Positions 35,531 through 46,090 of a stretch of 64,000 nt of DNA are shown piece after piece; the first letter of the stretch is position 1; every line of letters starts with the position of its first letter. The DNA is taken from the NCBI GenBank assembly GCA_020284085.1, contig JACEVL010000481.1, forward strand, positions 1,109,001-1,173,000. The letters are read 5' to 3'. A program made the position numbers and the translations under genes. This stretch comes from Aporrectodea caliginosa. Its lineage: Eukaryota > Annelida > Clitellata > Crassiclitellata > Lumbricidae. The notes beneath the pieces are model-generated. The model was not told the DNA's origin. It was given only the letters and a program-made list of their open reading frames with translations, and ran no database searches.

Positions 35531-37451
35531 CTTTTTTCGTGTCTATACTCACATGTTTGTCCTTCCATATTTTTTCCAGACCATTCATTGCAGTTTTTCC
35601 TATCGCTACTCTACGATTTATTTCCATATCACACTTTCCCTCTTTTTCTATTACTGATCCCAAAAACGTGAAGCTAGTTACCGTTTCTATTTCCTCTCCA
35701 TCTACTACAAAACTGTCCTCCTCCTCTGTTGTCATGATCTTTGTCTTCTTTATATTGAAGTAGAGTCCTGCTTTCTCACTTTCACTCTTGAGCCTTCTTA
35801 TTAGTTCTACCAAATCGGTTTTTTTACCCGCCAATAGTGTTGTATCGTCAGCGTATCTCAGATTGTTTATTGTTCTTCCCGCTATCTTTATTCCTTCCAT
35901 AGCCTCATCCATTCCCGCCTGCCTCATTATCCTTTCAGCATACATATTAAATAGGAAAGGAGACAGAATGCATCCTTGCCGCACTCCCTTCCTAATCCTG
36001 AATCTGTCAGTATCTCCATATTCAGTCCTTATCACCGCTATCTGATCTTCGTACAAACCCCTAAGAAGTTGAATCAAGTGTTTCGGTATTCCCATTTCTC
36101 CCAAGGTTTTCCACATCAATTCATGATTAATGCAGTCAAACGCTTTGCTATAATCAATGAAGCATATGTATACTTTCTGTCCAAACTCCCTTTGTCTCTC
36201 CATTATCCACCTCATATTGGCAATATGATCACGTGTTCCACGAAATTTCCTAAATCCTGCTTGACTATCAGGAAGCTCTCTCTCTATTGTACTCTCCATT
36301 CTTTTATGTATTATTTTGAGTAATATTTTGCTTATGTGTGATATCATTGCTATTGTCCTGTAATTTTCACACTCTTTTGCGTCTCCTTTTTTAAATAAAG
36401 GGATAAAGACTGAACTTTTCCAATCTTCTGGCCACTTTCCAGTTTTCCATATGTTATTACAAATCTTTGTTATTGTCTTTGTCATCATGCCATCCCCAGC
36501 TTTTACCATTTCTATTGGTATCCCGTCTTGACCCGGGGCCTTATTATCTTTCAATTGTTTAATAGCCCATTCTACCTCTGCTTCCATGATTTCCGGTTCA
36601 TTTTCATACTCTGTTACATCTGTTTTTTCTACCTTTACTCTTTTATCTTCGTTGTACAACTCTTCTGTGTATTCCTTCCATCTTTTCTTCATTCCTTCTT
36701 CATCCGCAATTATGTGTCCATCACCTGCTTTCAGCGACCCCATTTTTGGTGTGTTTTTTCTCGTTATTTCCCTCACTTTTGAAAACATAGTTTTAGTTCT
36801 TCCTTTTCTTCCCTCCTCCTCCATTTCCTTGCATAATTCATTTAGATGTTTTTCTTTGTCCATGCGCGCTTGTTTTTGGAATGCGCTGTTCAGTTTTCTT
36901 ATCTTATCTTTATCTCCTTCTCTTTTTGCTTCCCTTCTGCATATGGCTATGTTAATAGCTTCTTTCGATAGCCAAGGAGTTGTTTTAGTTTTTCTTTTCT
37001 TCGGAATATATTTCTCCGCAGTTTCTAAGATCACTTCCTTTGTCTTTTCCCATAAATTGTTCTCAACCTCCTCTGTTTCTGCATCGTCCCTCTCCAATAT
37101 TTCAAATCTATTCCTTATTTCTACTCTGTATTCCTGTGATATTTCCTTGCAGTCGTATGTGATCAATCTTTCTCCTTTTTTTAATTTTTTTAGTTTCGTT
37201 TGCACTGTTGCTACTAGTAGTTCATGATCGGTTCCACAGTCAGCGCCTGGTTTTGTTCTAACATCTCTTATCGTGCTATTCCATCTTTTATTTATCAGTA
37301 TGTAATCAATCTGGTTCCTGTGTTTTCCATCTGGTGACGTCCACGTATACAACCTTCTTTTTGGCTGTTCAAACCATGTATTCATTATTCTCAGGCTGTT
37401 TCCTTCGCAAAAATCCACTAATCTCTCTCCTGCATCATTTTGCTCTCCCAA
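35523..37451 (-). pseudogene. RTE LINE end of endonuclease plus reverse transcriptase
   Basis: This 642-codon open stretch is the main body of the retrotransposon polyprotein. Residues 1-80 are the end of the AP-endonuclease (QIDY at 47-50, DHELL at 75-79). The reverse transcriptase copies the element's RNA at the target site. It has motif A FIDYSKAFD at 431-439, motif B GVRQGCILSPFLF at 489-501 and catalytic YADD at 533-536, all intact. The apparent start is only a TTG after a frameshift; the true reading frame continues upstream from the 37463-38221 open frame across a one-base difference at the C4 run 37474-37477. The 3' frame is lost at 35532-35537. All catalytic motifs visible in this segment are preserved, so the copy is young or the frameshifts are not real. 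Confidence 0.9.
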
Positions 37452-37462
37452 CCCATGACCTC

Positions 37463-38221
37463 CTAACGTGTCTCCCCTCCTCCATTATATTTTCCCACCT
37501 TCGCATTAAAGTCACCAATGACCATTATTACATCTCCTTTAGGAGTTTTATCAATTACACTTTGTAATTCATTGTAAAAGCTTTCGTGCTCTTCCTCAAT
37601 CGCCATTGACGTTGGTGCATATATTTGTATAATTGTTATATTAACTTTCTTTCCTCGAAATCTTACGCTCAAGATTCTGTCACTCACTGTATCATAACCC
37701 ATTATTGAATTTGCGCTTGTTCTATCACACATAATTGCTACCCCACTTCTTCCTTTTTCTTTTTTACCTGACATTATAATCCTATAACCATTCCAATTGA
37801 AATGGCCCTGTCCTTTCCATCTTGTTTCACTTAACCCCATGATTGATATATCAAGTCGTTCCATCTCTCTCTGAATGATATCCATCTTTCCACTCTGCAT
37901 ACTACGGACATTCCATGTGCTTATTTTCATTTTATTTTTACAGCTCAGGATGAGTCTTTGCTTTCCAGTACGATCTGCCACTGAACCTCCTTTCGGCTTT
38001 TGTCCTGTTGCTTCATTAGACTGAATTGCTTTCAACTCTCCATTTCGCTCTTTCCCAGTAGCTGTTGAGTCGCACTCCGGCCTGGGAGTCTCACCATCTG
38101 CGACTACTACTTTGTTTGAATTAGCTTGATTCATAAAGGTTTTCTTGGCATGGTAACAGGGGTGGTTTGCCATTGCCTTCCCCTGGTTTTGCCTGCCGTG
38201 CCCGTTCGTTCTCCTACCCAA
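37463..38221 (-). pseudogene. RTE LINE AP-endonuclease N-terminal part
   Basis: A 252-codon open stretch. After a basic, low-similarity N-terminal region of about 90 residues, the endonuclease domain begins with MKISTWNVRSM and runs through LSETRWKGQGHFNWNGYRII, GVAIMCDRTSAN, IIQIYAPTS and VMVIGDFNAKVG. This nuclease nicks target DNA to prime reverse transcription. The frame ends in a stop soon after GDFNAKVGKYNGGG, where the protein continues in another frame (see the 35523-37451 entry). Confidence 0.88.
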
Positions 38222-38350
38222 TTAAGGGAGGGTACTAACAGTCTGCACCACATGAAGGTGGGCACGGAGGACTTTGGTTCATCAGCCCAGGTCGGTTCCG
38301 AATCTACGATCATCGAATACGTCGATCGGATTTCCTCCCTGTGTTACTCT

Positions 38351-38890
38351 AAGCAAGCTAGGCAAGCCTAGAGTGACTGATGAGCCTTTGCAGACTATTA
38401 CAACTTGTAAAACTGCACAACTGCTATGTGTGAGAACAGTCCAAAAGCCAGCAAGCAACACCACATCGGTCAATACATGCTGCAATAATATTATTATTGA
38501 CATTGCTAGTGCTTAAGTTCACTATTGCATTTTGCAATTAGCATGTCTTGAATCAGTACATCATTACAGCTAAGCCTACAGCGCCTAGCGTTTACGATAT
38601 AGCCACAAAACTAAATACGCGTTCTATGGCAGCTGAGGTTGCAGGAACACAATGATGCTGTAGATGAAGAACATGAAGACATGCAAATCTTTCAGTGTTG
38701 CATGAACAGAATCATGGTGTAAGAGTAGTACTATCTCTTACATCATGAGCAGAATGGACAGATAACCATGAACAGATCATTGCAGGTTTGAAACAGCCTT
38801 CAGATAAATAAGTAAGTAAGGAATTCTTGAAAACTCAATATTAATAAACTCATTCTTAATTAATGCATGCTTAGCTTAATTTTCACACAT
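38351..38890. other. Interior of the hAT-like element
   Basis: Non-coding DNA between the RTE 5' end and the right subterminal repeats. No transposase recognised. Confidence 0.55.
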
Positions 38891-39066
38891 CTAATCGATC
38901 AGCTAATCGATTTTCGATTAGAATTAGCTGAAAATTGCTAATCGATTAGAATTAGAATTAGCATCAGATGACAGCTAATCGATTAGAATTAGAATTAGCT
39001 GTTTGTCTAATCGATTAGCTAATCGATTAGCATCTAATCGATTAGTTACCCATCTCTGCTTCAAAG

Positions 39067-39839
39067 TGAAATTTAGTTCATTTTTACAGCTGCTGGCATA
39101 GTTAGCTCACTATAGTCAGAGTGCGCCACGATATAGGGAATTAGCTTGACTGCATAATTGCCAGATGATTAAATACTTTAAGGCTTTAATAAATCCTCAG
39201 CAATGTATCCATTAACTGTGCTGAACTTGAGGAGATAACATGCCTGCGTAAATGTTTCCTGTTTGATGATGGTCGAAGCACATAATTTATGGCAAAAATT
39301 GCCACATAGAGCTTGTAGTACCTTGGAGAATGCGTGTGCTGGATTTTTGTTGGTAAAAAAGCAAATATATCCAAAGACGGTGACACAGCCACTTTAACCC
39401 GGTTCACTGGGCACGCCAGCAACCACTTGCACCACATGGACCGTAGAATTCCAGAACACGATCGAACGGAAGGGGCTTGAGCAGCAGCATGAATAATTGA
39501 GTCCACCGAGCTTCTAGATGTATGCACCACTTTCCACTGGCTTCCAGGCATCTAGTGTGGAGTAAGAGCATTACTTCAGCATTATAAATACAATGAAGGA
39601 ATGGTGCGTGATTGTCCTCAGATTGACCATCTGGATTGTCTTGTAAAAAATCAAGGCTTAAAGTTCTCATCAAGCTATTCAACGAGCCAAGCTAGATTGT
39701 GATAGTAATTTTGTAATTGTAATTGAGCCTTTTTATATAACACCGCTCAGTGATCCAACTAATGACAGGTGCTCTATGCACTAACCTAAATGATGGTAGA
39801 TGTCATTCAGAACTAGAATATTATATTGGTTAGCAAAAC
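39067..39839. other. EGFR: Intron sequence, no gene seen
   Basis: Frames at 39186-39551 and 39404-39682 on the minus strand have no recognisable domain. Confidence 0.35.
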
Positions 39840-40053
39840 AATGCACAGTAAACTAGAAGAATCACCCGTGGTAGGCCCACGCACACACGTAGAGCCAGCC
39901 GGTAGATTCCCATCAACATTTGACAGATGGCATCATGTTTTCGTTGTCTCAAGACCTCTTTTTTTCTCAGGGTCTCTCACACTGGGAGCACCTCTGATTG
40001 GTGTGCACAGTGAGAGGGGCTATAGAAATTGATTGATACAATACAATACAATG
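39840..40053 (+). mobile_element. LINE 3' end, ACAAT-tail family
   Basis: Ends 'gtctctcacactgggagcac', 'ctctgattggtgtgcacagt' and an (ATACA)n tail, matching the copy at 24595-24822. Confidence 0.75.
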
Positions 40054-40184
40054 TTCAGAGGGCATGTGATCTTGTGTATCCTTCTTGGAAAGGGCATAAA
40101 AACAAACAGGAGCCGTTCTACAAGAAGTTGAAATTGTCCTCAGTCTTTTGTTTTTTAGACAGTGGGATTTAGACAGTGGTGCCT

Positions 40185-40232
40185 CTGAGTAAGTATCTTG
40201 GAGGGCGCTGTGCAAGTGCTCTGAATTAATGA
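40185..40232 (+). mobile_element. LINE 3' tail fragment, GAAT-tail family
   Basis: Short fragment 'gcctctgagtaagtatcttg' then 'gagggcgctgtgcaagtgct' with an 'aatgaatga' tail. Confidence 0.6.
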
Positions 40233-40395
40233 ATGAGTTAATTAATTAATTTTATAGCCTTTTACTTCAGGCCCAATAGCTGTGCAATGTTGCACTGACC
40301 AAAGCACATATCCTGAATGTTATGGTGCATGCAGTAATCCAGGGCATGCACGGCAAAAAATTTAGAGAGAACATTGCTTAAAGACGTCATATTGA

Positions 40396-40600
40396 GAGTC
40401 TATTTACTTACTTATTTGGTTACTTACTTAGTTACTGATTTACTATTACATACTTATCCCTTATATTACCAATGAATTATAGTCGCACTGTGTAGTTTGA
40501 CAATGAATTGTCAGTCACACTGGGATTCGAACCCCTGATGCAGATGGGATGGAAGTAGTTTGCTGTAGGCTCACTTTGCCAGATAAATTCACCTCACTTG
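40396..40600 (-). mobile_element. tRNA-derived SINE, family 4 (TAAG tail)
   Basis: On the minus strand an A-box-like 'tggcaaagtgagcct' is followed, at tRNA-like spacing, by the B-box GGTTCGAATCC. A short body follows, then a (TAAG)n tail at about 40396-40430. It resembles a polymerase III head joined to a tetranucleotide tail. Confidence 0.78.
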
Positions 40601-40995
40601 TTGGTTTAGAATCTGTATTCTGCAATCAGAAATTTATCAACAGCGGTTTTTTCTTGTCAAGACAAAAGTCATAATTTCTGGTGGCATAACAGAAGCTGTG
40701 AAGCAAAGTAGGGTCGAGTTCAGTGCATGATTAGTGCTCCAATGGTCGTGCTCAGAGAGCCAAGCAGCCTCTCAAAGGCATAGACTAGTTGTTATTCGGA
40801 CAGAAAAGGACTTGTCTTGTTTCAGGCATCAGCTGGTCTGTATGTAGCATCATTAGAGCAAACAACAAGATACTGTCAACAGTTTATTAATAAATTAATT
40901 AGGACAGCACATTTATGTATGCAACTTTTTATGTATGCATCTGTTTATGTATGCATTTGTGTATGAATATTTCTGTAGCTCAGTTCCTTATATTG

Positions 40996-41180
40996 GTTAG
41001 AGTGTAGGCTGCGTCCCATGGCCTATTCCTCTGTGTAAGAGAGCGTGCTGATTGCCGTTTGCCTCCCAATGGTGGCTTATTTCAGAGATTTTAATCTTGG
41101 GCTAGCACGTTCTGTGGGGACCTCAGATGGCATGGTGCCCATTCAAACGATGAAGGATCTCAGCCGAAGCGAAGCTGTCT
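40996..41180 (+). mobile_element. tRNA-like SINE, family 2, copy A
   Basis: Starts 'ggttagagtgtaggctgcgt', with a B-box-like 'ccgtttgcctccc'. It continues with 'gagattttaatcttgggcta' and 'gcacgttctgtggggacctc'. The same order of blocks occurs at 56582-56800. Confidence 0.72.
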
Positions 41181-41515
41181 TGCTGGCTCTGCTCCTCACT
41201 ATCTTAGGGCTTATTGTACCCCAGTATCTTCACTGCCCAATCGTTCCTCCTTTCGGTCCTCGGCCCATGGTTACTTGGTTGTCCCGCGGGTGCGTACTTC
41301 TACGGCCCAGTCTAGGAGTTTCGCTATTGTTGGTCCCAATAGCTGGAACCGGTTACCTCAGTCCCTCGATCAGGACTTACATTTGCTCTATTTCTTTTGA
41401 CCAGTTCTGCCAGCGCCTGAAACCTCTCTCTTTACCAGTGATGACACTGGCCCGGGTTGGGAGCGCCTCTGTTTTTGAGTGGCGCTATATAAATACTCGA
41501 TTATGATTACGATCA
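41181..41515 (+). mobile_element. LINE 3' end, GATTAC-type tail
   Basis: A broken reading frame carries SFAIVGPNSWNRLPQSL, a reverse transcriptase C-terminal signature. It is followed by 'gggttgggagcgcctctg', 'gagtggcgctatataaatac' and a GATTATGATTACGAT tail. It directly follows the SINE fragment, so the two may have arrived separately or as a chimera. Confidence 0.75.
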
Positions 41516-43134
41516 ATTTATCGAAAATGAGCAGGGTCAAGGCCATGCGATCGCTATATAAAAACGTGTACATTTACATTCTTAAAACAATAATGGTGAA
41601 GGAGGGCAAGATATCATTTGTTTACTTTGCACTTAGATCAAACCCTCATACAGGTTTTATAAGAAATTATTGCTCTATCCAAGACCATTTATAGATTCGA
41701 AGACATGTGGGGGGCTGAACTTCCCTCAAATACTGAGGACACAGTTAAACTTCCAGCCTTTCCTACTCCCTTCAGCCTTTCCTATTCCTTTCCTTCCCAG
41801 TCTAGAGATCAATGAGTATAGTGGCTATGGAGAGCTGTCCAACAAGCCAACAACCGCACCTTTATGGAATTAACTAATGAAAATATTGGGTGGGTTAAGC
41901 CATGGCCAGCTTAAACTATTGAAGGATTTTGCTTGCACCCATTTGAGTCGTACAAGTTTATGGCTATGTTCGAAGAGCTTGAGTAGGACAAAGACCAGAG
42001 AACAAGACCAACCAATGCTCGAGACCAAAACTACCATTGATGTGACACTTGTGACAGAGACTGAGCATCAGAGTATGCCGAAGCTATTCATTGAGCACAA
42101 TTGTGAGATTCTGTAAAGGCTCTACATAAGTAGCCACAGACATACATACCTGCACACATACTTTCACGTATTGAACTTCCATGTGGAGTGTGCTTTGTGT
42201 TTTCCGTCTTTGTCGTGAATGAAGTTGGCAGTCGATTTCGAACACGCCAACTTTTCAACGTTACATCGTGGCTTCATTTATTGATGTGATATTGAGGATC
42301 TTTTGTTGCTGCTTTGCCATTGAAAATATGCATTTGCTGGTGGATTGTTCTTGTCATGTTTCCACTGCAGTCGAGAATTCCTACAATGCCAGAAAAAACA
42401 GGGAGAGATGTTGTTGATCAAGGTTGATTACCAAATACTGTATAGAGTATCATCCAGAGTTCAGTACATAGAAAATAGTACAGCATGTGTTGTGCCTTTG
42501 AGAAATTTTCAAAGGTGCTGTATAATGCTAGATAAAATGTTAAAAATGTGACTCATTAATCAGAATATGCTAACTTGAAATATTATGTCTTGAGTCTGGA
42601 CGTAAATGACTCCAAAGAAGTTGCTGAATGTATTGAAGGTGGAACACGAAACAAAGAAGGATGGAACAGGCTGGTAGAGAAAGTTAAGAAAGCATAGAAC
42701 AAGTTAAGAATAAAGAAAGGAAAGAATATAAGTGAAAGCCAAGCAACGAACAATGTGGCAAGTGATAGAGCTAGAAAGAATGATCTGAATTGCAATTGCA
42801 GAGGTGGCAAATTGCATTAGAGAGATTGCAAACAGAAGGCACTGAGGAGGAGACATGATGTGCCAATTAGAAGCCACAGACCAATCGAGTGACGAGAGAC
42901 GGGTCAAATTGGAGACACATCGACTACAAATTGAAATTCAGAAACAACAGTGGGAGTTAGAGAAACCAGGGCATACGGGGGCGGAACACGAGCAGATTAA
43001 TATGACAGGAAATAAAAGGGAAGCAGCTGGAGCTTGTGGAAAAGAGGTTGGAACAGTAAGAGGAGGTAAGACTAGAAGAGAAAGAGATAGTGTAACAGAG
43101 ATATGAGGAAGAGGTAAATAAATAGTACAATGCG
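41516..43134. other. EGFR: Intron sequence; AAGACC fragment and charged open frame
   Basis: 41985-42060 repeats the 'aagaccaa' words of the element at 31560-32297. A plus-strand frame at 42855-43106 encodes a Glu/Lys/Gln-rich, helix-like string (RLQIEIQKQQWELEK) of the kind seen in retroelement Gag-like proteins. There is no diagnostic motif, so I do not call it. Confidence 0.35.
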
Positions 43135-43201
43135 CTCTCGTGCAAGACTTTGTCTTGTTAAAGCATGTTATAAATGTCTAATTGTATTGTATTGTATTGT
43201 A
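43135..43201 (+). mobile_element. LINE 3' tail fragment with (TGTAT)n
   Basis: 'gcatgttataaatgtctaat' then a (TGTAT)n tail. It resembles the 3' ends of the ACAAT-tail and related families. Confidence 0.45.
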
Positions 43202-43417
43202 AGAGAAAGCTGAGTGAGGAAGTGAGAGATGGGGTTGACAAAGAGAAGATTGATATGGGGTAGAACCAAATGAAGAAGAGGAATGCATGAAATATTGAGG
43301 AAGTGCATGGATTTTGAAGATTTATTTAGAAGAAGAATATAGGTGCTTGTTGGATAGTGTTTGACTTTACAAGCTTTTCATCTTGAAGTGAGGTACTGTA
43401 AGGGGACTAAGGGCAAG

Positions 43418-43730
43418 TTGAATGTCAATCAATCAATCAATCAGAATTTATATAGCTCCTCTTCAAATCCCTACTTATAGGTGCTCCCGATCCAGGCCAA
43501 ATGGAAGAAGGTAGTTTTAAGCAGCAGATGGAACTAAGCACAGGTATAGAGTTAGGGATATAGCCAGAGGCAGCTCATTCCATATTGTCTGACCAATCAC
43601 TGAAAAAGATCGGCGCTGCATTGCAGCAGTGCGGGCAAATGCAACTGTCATGTCTCCATGAATGGAGGAGTGCAGCACAGGGCGACCACTGCACGAAAGA
43701 CTCAGGGCAGATAGCAGATTGACTGTCATG
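43418..43730 (-). mobile_element. LINE 3' end, GAAT-tail family
   Basis: The minus strand reads MQRRSFSVIGQTIWNELPLA, then the shared 3' block ending in a (TTGA)n tail at 43421-43440. This is a 5'-truncated copy of the reverse transcriptase C-terminus. Confidence 0.82.
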
Positions 43731-44439
43731 ATTGTAATTATGGAATCATAATTAAAGATTGCTTTTCATGATTCTAATTAAGGGTTTGTCTTTAAAGTTG
43801 TTCTTGTTGGTATAATATTATGATGACACTTTTGTTGTTGTGTAATATGTTAGTGTGTATTGTTTACAAATCACCAAGGTTGATTTATGAACCTTGTAGG
43901 AGTGTGGACGTAATTTAAGCATGATCAGATGGCTTGTGGTGCATGAGGGCAAGTGGTTGATGTATGTATGGAGGGTCCGCTTATGCGCTGTGGTATGGTG
44001 CGTTTGGAGCAATCTATGTTTAAAAGGTTTAATCAATGAATGAATTGCTTAACTTTCTGCAACTGTGACAAAATCTTCATATGGCAAGTGAACGTCTTGA
44101 AAATGAATGGCCAGCAGCCTTTTGAAATACTCATGTACTTGCCAGTTGTTCTGACCACCACTGTGGGTTGAAAGTAGCTGTATTGGAATTTGTATACTTT
44201 TGTACCATATATGCAAGGTGCTGAGTAACAGCTGTCTAACCGTCTAAAGGGGTGCAACTTAAAAAAAGCTGAAAATATTTCTCAAGCTGTCTCTACTGTT
44301 GAGTGCAGACTTACAGTGGGAGGCTGTTTTTGGAAGAGGGTCCAGTACAAGTTAAAGCAGTCCGCTGTTCAAATCCTGGCATTTTAAATTTGTGGAAAAG
44401 ATTTACCAATGGTTGAATTGCTTTGCATTTCTGTTGCAG
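43731..44439. other. EGFR: Intron sequence before exon at 44440
   Basis: No repeat recognised. It ends with the acceptor gcatttctgttgcag. Confidence 0.5.
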
Positions 44440-44517
44440 GTAACCAGTGCCATTTGAACTGCACTTATGATAAGGACAGACACTGCTGGGGTGATGGACC
44501 AAGAATGTGTCAGAGCT
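44440..44517 (+). CDS. EGFR: EGFR/ErbB receptor exon: start of cysteine-rich domain 1
   Basis: A 78-nt exon with acceptor TTGCAG|GT and donor T|GTAAGT. The two first bases complete Cys from the previous exon, giving CNQCHLNCTYDKDRHCWGDG and then PRMCQS. The C-x2-C-x3-C and CWGxG pattern is that of the first furin-like module of ErbB receptors. NCT is a candidate glycosylation site. It ends with one base of the next codon. It is close in size to the matching vertebrate exon. Confidence 0.95.
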
Positions 44518-45730
44518 GTAAGTTTGCTTACCTGTTTTTCAAACAAAGATTTTTACCTGATCAAGTTGCTTTCTCACTTGCTTTATAAAGTTATCCTGTG
44601 CCTTATCAAGCTATTCCTTGCCTTTTATCAAGTTATATCTTTTCTTATCAAGTTATTACTGCATATGTTGTCAAGATGATGTGTTTTGTCATTAGCAGCT
44701 GATTTACATGTAAATCCTGGATTGAAGAGAGGATTGTAAACTTGGTTTATTGAATATAGCCACTCATGATAAAGAATGAGTGGAGACAATCACTTCTTCC
44801 TTGGCACCACCTTTTGCCTAAATATGTATAATAAATGGCCCATAGTTCCATGAACACACACAGACATTTGCAAAACATGAGAACTGGTCATATACTCCAG
44901 GGTTGTTTTGGCTCAGAATTATTCATGTGTGAATTTGAAGAGAAGCAGACAGTGCCAGACGCCCGCCCGTCTTGCCCCTGCAGGCAGGCAGCCATGCATA
45001 GTAATTGTAACGTCGTCCTTACATCCAGTACACACGAGTAGTAATAGCGCTACGGATGTTCACTAGACTAGGCAGCTTGTGATGCCTGGGCATAATTAAG
45101 ACGGCGCTGAACACGTGCAGAGCCACCTTATGCCACATCGCTTGTCGAGATGGCTTCTACAGCAATAGACACGTGATCCATTAGCCACTTAAGTGCTTCC
45201 GAACCTGGAAAAGGTAGCAATGTACCTGAATCGACTAATTCACGAGGGATTTGGAGAATCTGAATTTCTGCCTGCTGACTAAAAGTAGCCCTAGAGTGCT
45301 TAGCGTACTGTTCACCAAACTGGACAACTATGGTTACTTCCAGATAGCTTTGTTAATTTTTTCATTGTGTGGTCGTGCAGTTCTTGTTCTTGAAGATTTC
45401 AAGTGGAGTTACAAATGACTGAAACCCATTACACTTCTCTGTATCTGAGTTGAGACTTAGTTGTATAAACGCTGAAGGTCTTGCGGTAAGCTGGAAAAGA
45501 GTCAGAAAAATAAACTGGTACAGTCAAAGTACCTGGATAAAAGCAAATGCTTAATCTGAATCCTGCCCCATTTCTCCTGATGTTCTAAGGCCCATAATAC
45601 GTATGACCATTGTTTATCCATCTTGCTCATTTTGATAGATTAGTTTATCATTTATGTGCTGGATTTGTTCAATAGTTACCTGTGTATTGTGATTTATTCT
45701 TTGTCAGAGTACTTTGTAGGCCTTGACTCC
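44518..45730. other. EGFR: Intron sequence; short polypyrimidine repeats
   Basis: Start of the 11.4-kb intron. At 44555-44660 there is a loose repeat of 'atcaagttat'. No gene recognised. Confidence 0.45.
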
Positions 45731-46090
45731 CATTTGCTCACAATTCTCCTCTTCCTCTTGCCTCTGTTACTGCTTCTACTCTAAACACCATCCACCATAG
45801 CCATCTGGCTGTCTGCCTTCCTGACCCTTCTGTTTTGACCTGGAACCGACCCTGACCTTATCTGTTTATCTATTTTGATCTGGAACCGACCCTGACCTTA
45901 CCTGTTTATCTATTTTGACCTGGAACCGACCCTGACCTTACCTGTTTATCTATTTTGACCTGGAACCGACCCTGACCTTACCTGCCCATAGATTTTGTTT
46001 TGACCGAGTGCCTGTGAATTTAGCCAGTTCCGACAACTTAGCTTTCTTTAGGTGGTGTAGTAATCTTGAGATTACAATTACTTGCGACGG
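45731..46090 (+). mobile_element. LINE 3' end, GATTAC-tail family, with internal 40-bp tandem repeat
   Basis: The 3' block 'gttttgaccgagtgcctgtg' and the end 'cttgagattacaattact' match the family at 6.9 and 55.4 kb. Just before it (about 45836-45985) a 40-bp unit with 'gacctggaaccgaccctgac' is repeated three to four times. That unit occurs once in the related copy at about 6813 (ctggaaccgatttta). The tandem expansion arose within this copy or its source. Confidence 0.75.

Larger units (their letters stand above)
35085..38350 (-). mobile_element. Nearly full-length RTE-type LINE
   Basis: Order on the minus strand: a short 5' UTR (38350-38222) with 'ggcaatggcaaaccacccct', an AP-endonuclease domain, a reverse transcriptase domain, a C-terminal domain, and a 3' end at about 35085 with an 'aaggtaac' tail repeat. 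The endonuclease has STWNVRSM, LSETRWKG, QIYAPT, GDFNAKVG, QIDYILIN and DHELLVA; the RT has FIDYSKAFD, GVRQGCILSP and YADD. This set is typical of RTE/BovB-like elements. It lies inside the hAT element, antisense to EGFR. The exact 5' end and target duplication were not found. Confidence 0.9.
34820..39058. mobile_element. hAT-like element interrupted by an RTE LINE
   Basis: The outer ends are inverted, CAGAGATGGGTA at 34820 and on the reverse complement of 39058. They are flanked by a perfect 8-bp direct repeat CTTCAAAG (34812-34819 and 39059-39066). CAGAG ends plus an 8-bp duplication indicate hAT. Each arm carries three or four subterminal repeats built on GCTAATCGATTAGAATTAG (34847-34975 and 38905-39050), and these run in the same direction in both arms. 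No hAT transposase is seen. Without the LINE the element would be about 0.9-1 kb. A second, right-truncated copy lies at 49473-49583. Confidence 0.92.

Noticed and set aside
42855..43106. Retroelement Gag-like protein
   Set aside because: Only charged coiled-coil composition; no zinc knuckle, protease or neighbouring pol sequence.
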